64,000 nt of DNA from Phallusia mammillata (lineage: Eukaryota > Chordata > Ascidiacea > Phlebobranchia > Ascidiidae): NCBI GenBank assembly GCA_003260075.1, contig QLIY01000271.1, positions 62,001 through 126,000 on the forward strand, read 5' to 3'. The notes beneath the pieces are model-generated. The model saw nothing but the letters and a program-made list of their open reading frames with translations, was not told where the DNA came from and ran no database searches. Position numbers and translations under genes: made by a program. Shown piece after piece: positions 1 through 12,700 of the stretch; position 1 is the first letter of the stretch; each line of letters begins with the position of its first letter.

Positions 1-3000
1 CTGAAACTTAGCAATATCAGCAACCAACTTGGTTTCAAATATGATAGCGTTTTGAATTTGCGATTTTTTCAACAAAGTCTATAAACGTTGCGTTTCCCAT
101 TTATTTTGCTTTTTTACTTTCACATGCTTTTGTTCGTTGCTTTGACGAAAAACTGTAAAGACGTCGAAGTAATCGTTTATTATCGAGTTTGCTTCGCGAT
201 CGAACATCATCACGCTTTTACCGGATTAACTCTTATTGAAATGGCACAACAGTGAAAAGATTTAACATTAAAATGAACACGGTCTGATTTTTTTCAACAT
301 CTATATTGGAAGTTTGACTCTGTGCAATAGAACGTTTTATTAGACTTCGCCAGAAAACCAATCAGTTTTCTACCACTCTCACCATTTTGCCCTCAACGCT
401 TCAATTTTAAGTAAAAACACCGGAACAGATTAAACCGTTTTCGTCGAACTTGCACTATAGGCAGAGGTGCTCAAATATTTATTGAAGGGCAGACTGCTGG
501 CGCCCGCCAATGATATTGTTCCACAAATACGTCTGCCTCCACGCTGGCTCAATTATGGGTGTACAAACACACCGCATGTATCTTGTCGTTTACTTTGCAG
601 TTTGTTTTTCGTTTATTCGATGGCGCTTCTTTTATGTTCTTTTCAAGCAGTCGTAAAATAAAATTTATGCTGACTTACAAGCTGATTTGGTGTTTGACAG
701 TTTAACACCGCCGTTTAGATCATTAGAAGAGGCAACCAAAGTCGGTACGTTTTATAGCCAGTCAAACACTTGTTGTTTTGGGCAACTAACAAGGATCCCA
801 TTGTCATGTAGTAGCGATGTAGTGAAACAAGATGTTTCCCCAACGGTAATTTACAAATCTAGCGACAAGACTGCGTTCAGAATATAAACAAACACTACTA
901 AAAGAACTAAAACTGTTTGTCCGGCCTTTCCAAGCCTTTATAGTGCATTACAGAATTGAATTAAGGTGATCAAATATTGACCAGGGTATCTTATTCTCTC
1001 GGACGATTGCTAAACCTGATATGGCGTTTCGTTGGGAAAGACAAATACAATTTAGACCCCGGCTTATTGTAGCTGATCGAAGCCTGCTGCACTCTTCCAT
1101 GAAAACGACGCTCTACTAAACACAGACAAGAATTCCGACTTTGAACAACGATTTGGGTTTGGCACGTGAATGTAAGTGACTAATATGTTTAGGCCTTTTC
1201 CGCATGGCCACCCCATGTAATGACCGGCTGCGAATTTGCTGTGTACCGAGAGAGAGCCCCCTATCATTTTAATAGGGCAACAGACATTCGAGCGAGCTCA
1301 AGCGAACTGAATCCTCTGTTTCGAAGTTTGGTCGCAATCCTTTCAATTCCACCCGGTGGAACGTGTAAGTCGATATAGCGATGACGTCATTGTTGATAAG
1401 CACCGCTCTCAAGCCCAACACAGTTTGTTCAATCGCTGCGTTACACCTGTAGCATGCTCGCACAGATACAATTATAAACACACCAGATCACTTGATACAA
1501 TCAGCGACGGCCAAAAACTGACCCAAGTGTTGAGTCACCCGCCCTTGAGAGGCTCCTTAACAGGAATCTGTGCTGGTAGCGGTTTCAGGCTACCTCCTGG
1601 TGGGTATTCAAAGTCAAGGACGGTCGGTTGCCTGGTTTATAATTAGCAATTAACTGTGGGCGCCGCCTTCACCCAAGCCAACTCGTCCACGCGCAAAGCC
1701 AAGTTTTTAACCAACCTCCTCGTTGACTGGGTTGTTGTAGTCTAGTTGTACTTGAACCAAGTCGAACAGTCAAGCACTTATTCTCTAATTGGCGTTGTTG
1801 CGCTGTCGCCAGCGCTTAAACTTATTCGTAAAAGTCGAGAGTGTCGGAAGGCAACGGGCAACGTCAATAAATTAGGTTGGTACTTGAAAATAAACTGATT
1901 TCAAGACAAGAGGTAAAAAAGTCCTAAATAGGAAAAAAGATGCGTCAGACAGTGCTTACAGTTTAATTTAGAAGCAACTTTAGTTCGGAGAGTCTGGGTG
2001 GGCCACTTTAAATTGTAGATGGGATTTCACGTGACCACAAAAAATGTTCGCTCAAACAACACTTTAGCGACTTAAACTCACTTGCTTTGTGACCAACAAT
2101 TTGAACACAAGCTTTCCGTTTTCCACACAACAACAAACAAGTTGTCAACAATGCATGGCAAAACACATGAATATAAAAACGAAATTATGTCTAAGACCAT
2201 CTTTAAAAAAGGATTATCCAGTGCAGTGTACATACATCAACTTATTAAAACTTTGAATCGGTAAAATGGAGTTGGCGTAATTCGGAACAAAGTGGCACGG
2301 TGTAACGTGGTGTAATTTATCACCGTGCCACTCCAACCTAGAATGACTCTCTACCTCCATCGTGCAATTTTAAACACAGATTTTGCAGGTTGCTAGGACC
2401 TGTGTCTGCATATCTTTGCATTGATCATCATACACAACCACTGCACCGTCAAAAGTTATTTTAGCCAAGAACCACCTAAAATTAGTTTGTTTAGTTCAGA
2501 GGTGTACAACACTATGCCGTGTATGAAATGATATATACACACTGTGACCGTGCATTGCAAGATAAAATAAACCTCTTGACATATTTGGCTTCTAAAACTT
2601 GTTTTACTTCAAAAAAGCTATATTGCAAGTCATGTAGGCGTACGCATCCCGGTGCTAGACCTTTTTTAAGGTTTGGTTTGTTAGGAAGCAAGGAGGAAAA
2701 CGGGATCTACTAAGCGTAACAGCATAATTAGTGACTTCATATATGGTTAAGAATATATCGAAAAATATTTTTTTTTAATTCTTGAATGGTAATTTCTGAC
2801 AGCCGTGGTGTGGTGAATACGAATGGTTCATTTAATTGAATCAAATAATAATGATTAGTAGTCTCCACTCATTTGTTTGTCACACGCGCACACGCATTCC
2901 TTTAAATCCAAATTTTACACCAGAGCCGATATAGTTTAATTGGTCAAATAAATCCTGCATGGGCGATCAGTGGGAATAACCAAAGTCTGCATAAAATTAA

Positions 3001-3540
3001 TACTTTGGGAATAAGTGAAGGTTAATCAGCGCTGCATGGTGTGCACTTCAAAAACTGAAACCGTTTATCACTTACCAAATTGTGATGCATTCTGGGTCAA
3101 TAACCACGAAATATGGGATGGTTGTAGAACACGGCCAGATGCAATCACTTTTTCTATACTATAATCCTGTTCCTTTTTATGGAAAACAGTGGGAAAACCT
3201 TGATGAATTGCAAATATTTAACAAACATAATATTGCATGGATGAATGGCGCATCCAGCCAACAGATAAATTCCACGTAAAATGTGAAAGTTTTGTGAACA
3301 CCGCAAAAATTTTTAAGGTACGTTACACAACTTTTAAGCTATGTAATCATAAAATTTAAAAACACGCTTGCAAAGTAATATTAAAACTTTTTTGCAAGTA
3401 AGATTTAATGTATTAATTTGTATATATTAGTTCTATTGACGATTTTAGTTCTCAAAATAGGAATTACTGAATAATTTTATCTAAAGTTACTTATTATGGG
3501 GTTATTGTACCTAATGGTTAAATATAGGTTCAGATTTTTT
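1..3540. other. Upstream flank of MPDU1, no gene recognised
   Basis: Both strands were read and no exon with a recognisable protein family was found. The open frames are short (under 100 codons), have no low-complexity or domain signature, and show no splice-consistent chaining. The only notable structure is the hairpin near 2.3 kb, listed separately. The sequence becomes AT-richer and CpG-poorer from about 2 kb towards the first MPDU1 exon. Confidence 0.6.
2291..2332. repeat. Perfect 12-bp stem inverted repeat
   Basis: AGTGGCACGGTG at 2291-2302 is matched by its exact reverse complement at 2321-2332, with an 18-base loop between. In RNA this would fold as a 12-bp GC-rich stem. It lies 1.4 kb upstream of MPDU1 with no neighbouring gene. 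It could be the core of a small foldback element or chance; no miRNA seed was recognised. Confidence 0.7.
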
Positions 3541-3734
3541 CGCTTGATTGCTCCAGCACATACCGGACCGGTCAACCTCAACCAGAGAGTGAGCAGCATC
3601 TCTTAATTCACTTATGTTTTATGCTTGTTTTTATAATAGTTTTGGATTTACCTGTTCAAGCTGTGGTTTTTGTCCACGTAGTGATTTGTTGTTAGCCGCA
3701 AAATACCAACATTTTACGAAATTAACAACCCAAT

Positions 3735-3766
3735 TTGCAACCACAGGAAAATTGCAAAAGAAAAAC
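3735..3766 (+). promoter_or_regulatory. Possible 3' splice (trans-splice) acceptor before MPDU1 start
   Basis: A TTTGCAACCACAG acceptor-like string ends at 3746, 20 bases before the chosen ATG at 3767. Ascidian mRNAs often receive a spliced leader at an unpaired acceptor just upstream of the start codon (established for Ciona), so this could set a short 5' UTR. It could equally be a cis-splice acceptor for an upstream non-coding exon, or chance. The polypyrimidine tract is weak. Confidence 0.25.
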
Positions 3767-6700
3767 ATGAATGCACTTATGTCAGAAGAATGCTACGAGG
3801 AATTCTTTTACAAGCTGAATTTCTTCCATGGTATGAGATTATAAGTTCCTTAGTGGGTTTCCAAAATGTTTGCCCATGAGCTTTGTATGTTTTTGTTACT
3901 GTGTAGGTGAGCAATCTTTACTGCATTGTGTGAGTGTTGCATTGAGTAGCTGCAATATAGAAATTTTCTGAACTTTTTCTGAACATTTAAGTGATTGTTT
4001 TTAGACTTATTTTATCTGTTGCAGCTCAAATGCACGTATAGTATCGTATACCATACAGCAACTAACATATCATCTTAACATGGTTGTGTTTTTCAGGGGA
4101 TTGCCTTTCAGCACTTATTAGCAAAGTCCTTGGTTATTCGATTGTGGCCGGAGCAGTTTTGGGTAAGTGTTATTGATATATCCCATTGCGAAGAGAGGGC
4201 ACTGTTTAAGAGTAACTTTCTATTCTCAAGATGATATCTTGGTTGCACAGAAATTAAGTAGCAGTAAAAAAAAGCTTATGCACTTTGTTGATTTTATATT
4301 TAACCCTAAATACATTTGTCAGAGGCATAATTTTTAAATTGAAATACAAGAGGATTTTATTGCTTTTTTGTTTGTATTTTAGTGTGTAAACTGTCAATTT
4401 TGGGATGTTTTTAGTCAAGGTTCCACAAATTCAAAAAATTTTATCTGCTGGAAGTGCGAAAGGTCTTAGCTTTACTTCACTTCTTTTGGAACTATACGCT
4501 GTTACTTCAATGTTTTCATACAGTATTGCTAAAGGTTTTCCATTCAGGTACTTACTTAACACAACAGAACATTTTCTTCTAGCTACAAAGCCTAGATAAA
4601 TGGTTTAATATTATCTAATTCTGTTTTGCAGCACATGGGGTGACTCATTTTTTCTTATGCTTCAGAATATTATGATTGGTGCTTTAATTCAGGTACGTAA
4701 TATTGTTTCAGATATTTGGACTGCACCACTTTTCGCTAATTTTGTACTAGTTTGTGCAAGAAACTAAAATTGCCAGAATTTTACAGCATCATTTAGCAAA
4801 ATATGGTGTGAGATAAAGCTATGTTCAGTTACAAAATCAGTTCTTTAGAGTTGATTACTGTGTTAAAGGACTGATTTTGTTGTTTAGTTGAGTTCTACTT
4901 GTAGGTCGTAAACGAAAACTTTTTTGTGCTGAAATACACGGTAAAGTTTGCTACATAATAAACTAAAGTGGGTGCTGGTGACTGATAGAAAAAGTTTTTC
5001 TGTATTTTTAGGCAGATTCCTAGTAGTCATAAAATAGTGTTAAGAGTAAAATTAGTTGCCAAATTGTGAAGTAGGAACATAGCTGGTATAATGAAGGTAA
5101 GTTTCAAGATTGCTTGAAAGATGCAGTTCATGAAAGAGTAAAAGTTTGTGTAAAAATTTTGAAATTTGTTGCAATGCATTGAGCCTCTGAATCAATTTCC
5201 CAGATTAGTAATGCAAGAAGTTCAGGTAAGCAAAAATTAAAGAAAAAAATTGGAAAACCACAGTCATATATGGAAAAGACTTTTTATCCTGAAACCAGAG
5301 AAATGAATAATGGAGGTAATCAGCTTAAAGTGAGAAGTGTGATTTTTTGGGAAAGACAAAATCAAGCATTGAAGATCACATTTCAGCCCATTGAAGAACA
5401 CTTATTAATAAAAGTACAAATAAAAAATGTTTAAAAACACTACATACAATTGCAACCACTGTAACTTCAAATAATATTGCTTTGCAGCATTATAAAGGCA
5501 GTACAAGTGGAGCAATTGGATTTGTTGTTATTTTTCTTGGCATTTTGGGTGTTTTGATGTCAGGCATAACACCGGTTTCTGTTTTGGCTGCACTTCAAGC
5601 AAGCAATATGCCAGCGGTTGTCATCAGTAAGGTGAGAACAGTTTCATTGACGTATTTTATCAGCTTTAGAGCTTATAATTTAATATAATGGTTTTGGATT
5701 GACAGTTCCCTAGACTGTAAATGTAAATTGTCACTGACATTTAATGAATTTTGACAAAGTATGAGTGTGTCAAGGAAGTTCCAATTTTGTGTTGTGGTGT
5801 TGTCTATTTTTGTTTGTGGCTCGAACTCTCCCAATGACTTGCAGCTACATTTTTGGATTTGACATTTTATGTTTATAGTTATATATTTTTTATTGAAGGG
5901 TTTATAGTCATTAATAAGGAGTTCTAAAATGCTGTGTGAATTGGGAACCCCGATCCCAACTCCAATAGCTCTCGACTGTTACCTGTTTTTCTATTTTCAA
6001 TGAATAAAAATTCACTTTCTGTCCTGAAGTATGGGCAGAAATATTTCCGTGTGATGACACTAGAGAGCCACGTTATTTTTGACCTTGTCTATGCGTAGGA
6101 AAAGCGATGGCCAGCTGGTGGCGCCAGTGAATAACAAAGCACTACGTTGTTATCTCATAGTTGTAAGTCGGGTCGGGTTTAGTTTTTAGTTTAATTCGAA
6201 TTCAACATGTTTGATTGGTACCTGACTTTACTTTTGTCCATATTTGTGTCGCCAAGGTTTCGGGCTTGTACTTTTTGGACCCGTCTTTACATCTGAATAT
6301 ACCCGTCGTAAAAATTCGTATACCTCTCGTAAAAATATTTTTCGTATCATCGTAAACCGAATAAGGGCTTACATTAACAACTGTTTTTCGTCCAAATTTA
6401 AAAATCACTGTTTGTCGGTGACAACACATTGGAAAAAAATGTTCGGAGTGGAAATAAATAGGTTTTTGTTTCAAAACGCAACTTACAAATTGTAATTATG
6501 ATCAACAAACAAATCACTGTGCACGTGGTGATACAAAGGCAATTGGGGAATTGCTAGGTGTAGTCTCAAACTCAGCGTTCTTTTATAAATAGCCTGTCCT
6601 TCGCTTTGTCTTCACATTTGTGTGGCAAATTTCCTAACGCTAGTAATCGGTGGCAATTTCGGCCGGGATTTCACTGCAAATTCAATGGACGATCATTGCT

Positions 6701-9700
6701 GGCCAATCAAACACAAGTCCCCGAGTTGAAAACCAACGCTAGTTGCATTGTAGTGGCCATTTATAGTCCAAACGATGCCACAAAGGCGGGTATTTGTTAC
6801 CCACACAGTTTCAATCGCATGCGAATGTAGCGGGTCCAAATTTTCCCAGGCGCCTTAGGGATCGCCCCCGGTATTCATTCACGTCCGTTTGCCCTAAAGT
6901 TCTTCCCAGGGACCGGTACCTGCGTGTTTTTATGCTTGTTCGGCACGCGAATACTTTAGCATCTCGCACAACATCACTCACTTGCCGGGGTTGATAGGTC
7001 ACGCATGATCACGCTCTTTGTTGCGTCAGTGTGGGGCATTGTTCGTGGTTTAGTGTTCCCGAAGTGTATAGCAACGATGGCAGCGAGACGACATGTGATA
7101 CCTGAGGCACGAAGATTAAATTGTTTGCCACAGGACTTTCCGTGTCCTTTGGTTGCATTGTATGCAATTCCTAAAGCTGCATTCAACTCAAGCTTGAAAC
7201 GAATTTCTCATGACGATTTCTTTTCCCTTCCCTTCTGAATTTAGAAACTATAGCATTCAGACATGTGTAATCCTACAAACTATGTTTTTACAAACAAAAA
7301 ACTGTAAAAAAATTGTTAACAGTGTTGTTGGAATCGTTTACTCGAAAAAAGTATTAGATTGTTTCTATTTTTTTATTAAGGCCGTAATCGTATGGAGTGT
7401 TGTGTTAAATGGTTATTACGAAACAGCTGGATAATTAAATCATCAGATGGCTATCAAAACTCTAAGTTGAACCTGGCTAAGGCATTTTGGTCCCCCCCCC
7501 CTACGAAACAGCTGGATAATTAAATCATCAGATGGCTATCAAAACTCTACTTGATTCATAGTCATTAGATTTAAGTTGAACCTGGCTAAGGCATTTTGGC
7601 TAAAGACCTTGCCCAAGTCTTCAGCATTATAAGTAGGAAACAGGCTTTCGCTCGTGAAGTAGCCATTCGGAGTGGAGTCTCCGTCATTGTGGGGCCTCTT
7701 GAGCACGTGCTTGTCCCAAATTGCACTGAGGTTTGTGTCTTGTGCACTTGCTCCCTGAGCGGGTTTGCCAATGTATTGAGTGGTGGTTGGAATTCCATTT
7801 AACTTTATGTTGTTTAGCCGCTTGTGATTGCATTTTTGTCTAGACTGCATCTCAAATGTTGCTATTCATGATTAGCCACGTGGTTCTGATTTTTCACAAG
7901 CAAAACCACTAAGTAATACTCGACTTCGATCGCATACCGTTGGTGGCCATATGCCGAGTAATAAACGCTACGTTTGGAACCTGTATTTTCGGCATAAAGC
8001 TATCATAAAACTTTATTCGTATTTTATGCACCTAAACCTATAGTGTTGTTCCGAATCGGTTTGATTTGTTTTGGCATACCGGTTGAAATAGTTTGGTCAT
8101 GGATTTGCTCTAGTGTTGACAATAACGACAAATCGAGTAAACTTGTATTCGCACGATTCTTTTATCCTATACCAAATTATCATTTTTTCGCTGTGGGAAC
8201 GTTATGCCTAGCTTCGCTGTGTCACATATATTTTGGTAGCACGGTGCTAGCAACATTTAATCTTCATTTTTGTTTTTTGTAAATAAAAAACTCTTCATAG
8301 CTAATCTGGTCAAAAACGTATTTACAACATTGAAAAATTCTTGTACTGATCTTTATTGGGGCGGTAGAATTCTCAGTAACTTTGGCAACCCATGAATATA
8401 CCAGTAGAAGCACCCATTCCAGATCCGTCCCGTTCCTCACATTACACATTGCCTAATGTGCATAACGTGTGTGGTCTTGCGTGTCCCGCGGATCGTCGCC
8501 GAAGGTTCGCGACCTGTCATCGCCACTTCGACCCCTGCAATCTCCCCCGAACTAGTCCATGTGTAAATATAAACCCCTCTTCCCTGACTCTCACGATTTC
8601 GCGCCTGCAGATTGATTTACTGGTTCCAGAGCGTTTTAAGATGTGTACTTTGGACGGGGTGTTATCACACACCCCAAGTGTTGATATTTTGATGGTTTCT
8701 GCGTGGATCTGCCCAAAGTCAGGGGCACTTAGTCTGCGCACACTGGTGGGTCGTTGCGGTCGCTAGCATTTCGCGACCTTCATTTTTAGCTCGTGCGATT
8801 TGACAGCTCTAATGTACCATGCTGACTGACACGGCCACTGCTGTTGGCTCCAGTCGCGAGCCCGACTTCATTACTTGGGTCGCAACATAGATAAACGCGG
8901 GTCCCTTCTTTGTGTTATGTCGCGCGCGCCATAGCGATGCCCCCGTGCGTGACACCGCATCGATCCATCTGTTTGTTTGCGCGCCCTGGCCCCCGTTCCC
9001 CACCCTTCCGCCCCCACTGCACACCGGTACTTGTGGCGCCCCATTCAAACGCGCCTAGGCGTAGATCCCGTGCTTCTATTGTTCTAAGCGCCCGCCGCGG
9101 TGTTTTTTCCCTGGGACCCGTTTCCAAGTTCCGTCGCCCTGCAGCCGCGTCCCCTTCACCCCCCGCCCTCGCTGCGTCTTTTGTTCGCGGCAGGCAACCC
9201 CTGAAACATTATCTGTTGTGGCCAATTGCCTGTCAATGCGCAGGCTCTTCTCGCACGCGCCGTTTCTTGCCGTTGACGAGAGCTAATTGGTCACTGACTG
9301 CCTGGCGTTTTTCCCCCAAACAGCTGCTATATGACAATGCGACAAATTATAAATTTTTACATGCCTGTAGTATTTACGAATATCTTTCTCTGTGCCCGTC
9401 TTTTCTGTTGTTTTATCTTTTACAGAATTGGAAATTATCAAGTCAAGTTAACACGCTATAAGTGACCTGTACAAAAGGCTGAACTTCCCCGGGCCAAAAA
9501 CTTACAATTTTGACAAATTTTAAAAATCCGAAATTGTCCAATTGAACTTTAGGTGGTAAAACTTTCCACCACCATACAACACTTACACTGTATCGGCGTT
9601 TCGCTGCTCTCACGGCCTTATTACACCCCCCTTAATTTAAGCCCAGGGATCCATTGCTGTTACGAAGACGAGCATGTCATTTGCCATGAGGGTAATAACA

Positions 9701-12700
9701 GTTTCCCACTTGCCCTAAATGGCCAGGTTTGTGCCATGTGTCGTGACAGGCAGCCAGTCCTTTCTTAGCCGCGAAACGTTGGGTCAATTCTCCTTCTATA
9801 CTATCTATCGTTAGTCATAGGGGAGCGCTCTTAACGGTATGTGCAAAGGTTCATGCCGCGGCCTGTTTGTAGGTGGGTGTGTGCAACGCTTCATCGCCAC
9901 AGGAACTGAATGACGGACACGCTTATGTCGTCAAGTCAAGTGCCTACCTTCCTTCACATCACTTTCAAACGTCTTTACAAGACCTTGTGTCGAACGCGTA
10001 ATGACTTTGGCCAAGCTTTGTTTTTGACTCGCCCACTAAACCGCACTCTATTTTTGACTTTGGAAGGCTTTATGCCCGTTATAGTTCGCACGGCAGGTTG
10101 ACGATAAAAAGTAAAAAATCGAGACGTTCAAAGCTGTAAAACATGATTAAAAAAATAGGATGTCGTCTTGACTCAAAATTACAACAAAAGTTTGTTTGTT
10201 TCGCAACTTTTTATCAAATCTCTTTACCTGACTCAAGTGTTTGTAAATGGGTGTAACTGGTGTAGCCCCACTGATAATAGCGTAAGCACTTTCCGAAACG
10301 TTTAAATAAGAAAGCATGTCGTTTCCTCCGTCTATTTCGGCCGTTATATGTGTCATTAACAAAAAGTTATGTTTAAAAATAGCAACCGAACGTGAGCACG
10401 TGTATGTTAAAGTGTTATAGTTTTCGCAAAAGTCTCTGCTTTTGCAAGATTTGATTTCGTGCGAAATCAATTGCCCCTAGGAGGGGAACGTATCATCTCA
10501 CCCCGTTGCCCGACTATAATCTTCAGGGGGCTTGGCCGTTGTGAGCATGATCGTTCGTTGCACAGCATTTACCCCGCTAATGACGTAACATCTCTGGGTT
10601 CCCACGCAAAGCTATAACGACTGTTGAAATGCTATGGGCAGTTTGAAACAGACGCCTTGAACCGCTCGTTACGACGTTATTTACAGATATTTTGGTGACC
10701 ATGTGCGTGTTTTGGTATTAAAAAAGTGTACAATCAACTACTGCAAAGTGCTTGTTACCCAACGTAGCCAAATCATGTTAATATCACCTATTGTGTGTCG
10801 AAAAAGGTGATTTTATATTGCGTATAATCATAATGTTTAGTATTTTTCTGAAATTAATGTAAAGTTTTATGTAAAAAAATGTAGGTTATGTAACAGCCCA
10901 AAGGTAATATTACTTTAAAGGTAACAACAGTAGACCTACGTTTTCCCGTTCCTTTTTTATTAGCCCCATACTTATGTACGCACTGACGAAGCATGGACCT
11001 TAATAACGAATTTAATCCGGCGCCACTTATATCCCGTTGCCATGACGACCGCTTCCCGTTGCTCAGGGAGCTATAGGGCAGAAGTCTCGCGTCATCGCTA
11101 ACTTTCGCGTTAGACGATGATCTGGTGGAATTAAAACTTACCTGGCGCCGCACCGCCATCTTGGAAGCGTTTAATCAAGTCCTCCTTTCCGCCTTTGAGT
11201 CAGTTAAGTCTGCTAGCCTGAAACAACAGAGTACCCCGACACGCTATAGAAGCGCTATGATGAAAGGTTTGCCCCCCTTTTCTCTGCTGTTTACCCTGCT
11301 TTTAATGGACTGCGAAAACTCGCGTCACTACAAGGATCACACTCTCCCAACCTCTGTCTGTTATTTGCATAAACTTTCGGCGACGTATCGTCCGTGTAAA
11401 CTGTTTCGCTCCAGCTATTTGATGTCATCGTTCATGATGCCTTTGCCCGGTTTATCGCGTGGAATCGTTTTGTTTTGAGTATACGCTTGGGACTTGTTTG
11501 TAACGACCACTGCGCCGGGAAAGAAAACGGTTACGTCACAGAGAATATTTGTGATGAAAAAATGTGCTACAGTGAGATTGTAATCGCGAAAATTAAATCA
11601 CTTCTGAGATGAAGTTTTAGATATTGCGCGGCCGATACTATATAGGTTTATTTCAATTCACTTGGTCAACAACATTGGTTACTTCGTTTTTTTGGTACAT
11701 CTTATGTCCTATATTTCGGCGTACAAATGTTTTTGGGCTTGTACGTGGTTTGGCCGTACTAATTGCAGACACACTCTTCACACTTTTTTAATCTCGGCAA
11801 CGACTTTTAGCATCCTGTTGTACTCGACAGTCAGTACGAATTCCCACCCTTTGCTTCATACTTATCCTATGTTGTTTTATCCGCTCCTCATATCTCCATC
11901 CGGCGAACTACAACACGCGTGGAGGCTTATCTCTGCTAACGATTTCTACACAACTTCGCTCCTGCTCCCTGTTCCCTTCCGGGCCACGTCTTGTGTGGCG
12001 TCGATGACATAAGGCGATTAGAAGGGGCACATACGAGTCCCTGGCGCCAGTGGGCTCTTTGCTCAGGTGCGTTAACGCTAAATCGCGCTTTCCTGGGCTC
12101 GTTTTTAATGGATCGAATCGCGGGCGCGACTTATATCAGGAAAACGCAATGGTACCCTTAGAAGACGGCGTCATATACCGAGTGCGTGTTGTTCTAGTCG
12201 CGACTCCGTGTTTTTATCGCGATATTTGTCACCGCGCCTTATTGTGCTACGCCTGTCTTGAGTGGCCGATACACACGCGCGGTTTCGTGTCAAATTTTTC
12301 GCGACCCCGCCATCCATCGTTGAATGTTTTCACGCGGGCTACGATCACAGCGAAAAAGCTGTGGCCTTAACATAAACTTTGTTATAGATAGTCAACTGCC
12401 CGCGACTGTGTGACTTTTTGACTTGTACAAATACGAAACGGACAGGAATGATAAATAATCACCCTAATGACTTGCCATAGAATAAATACACGCTCATTAA
12501 CCGACAATATTTTTTTTGTTTTATTTATTGTTTTTGAACCGGAAGCCAATTTCCTTTACCGATATGCCGAAATCATAACACAGGCATATTGGAAGCCATC
12601 AGTGCGTTTTGCCTACCCCACACGATTCATACTACACATACTGTTGAGGTTCTTCACAACAGGGTCTATTTTGGGAGGCAATTTTCGCGCAATTTCGTCA

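Noticed and set aside
3614-3766. Extending MPDU1 to the upstream ATG at 3614
   Set aside because: The frame is open, but the 51 extra residues are unlike any MPDU1 N-terminus, and the length with the 3767 start already fits the family. Not excluded, only less likely.
8910-9461. 183-codon open frame on the + strand in MPDU1 intron 5
   Set aside because: It sits in the GC-richest stretch, its composition is Pro/Arg/Ser-biased, it has no domain, and no splice-consistent partners were found. GC-rich DNA has few stops by chance.
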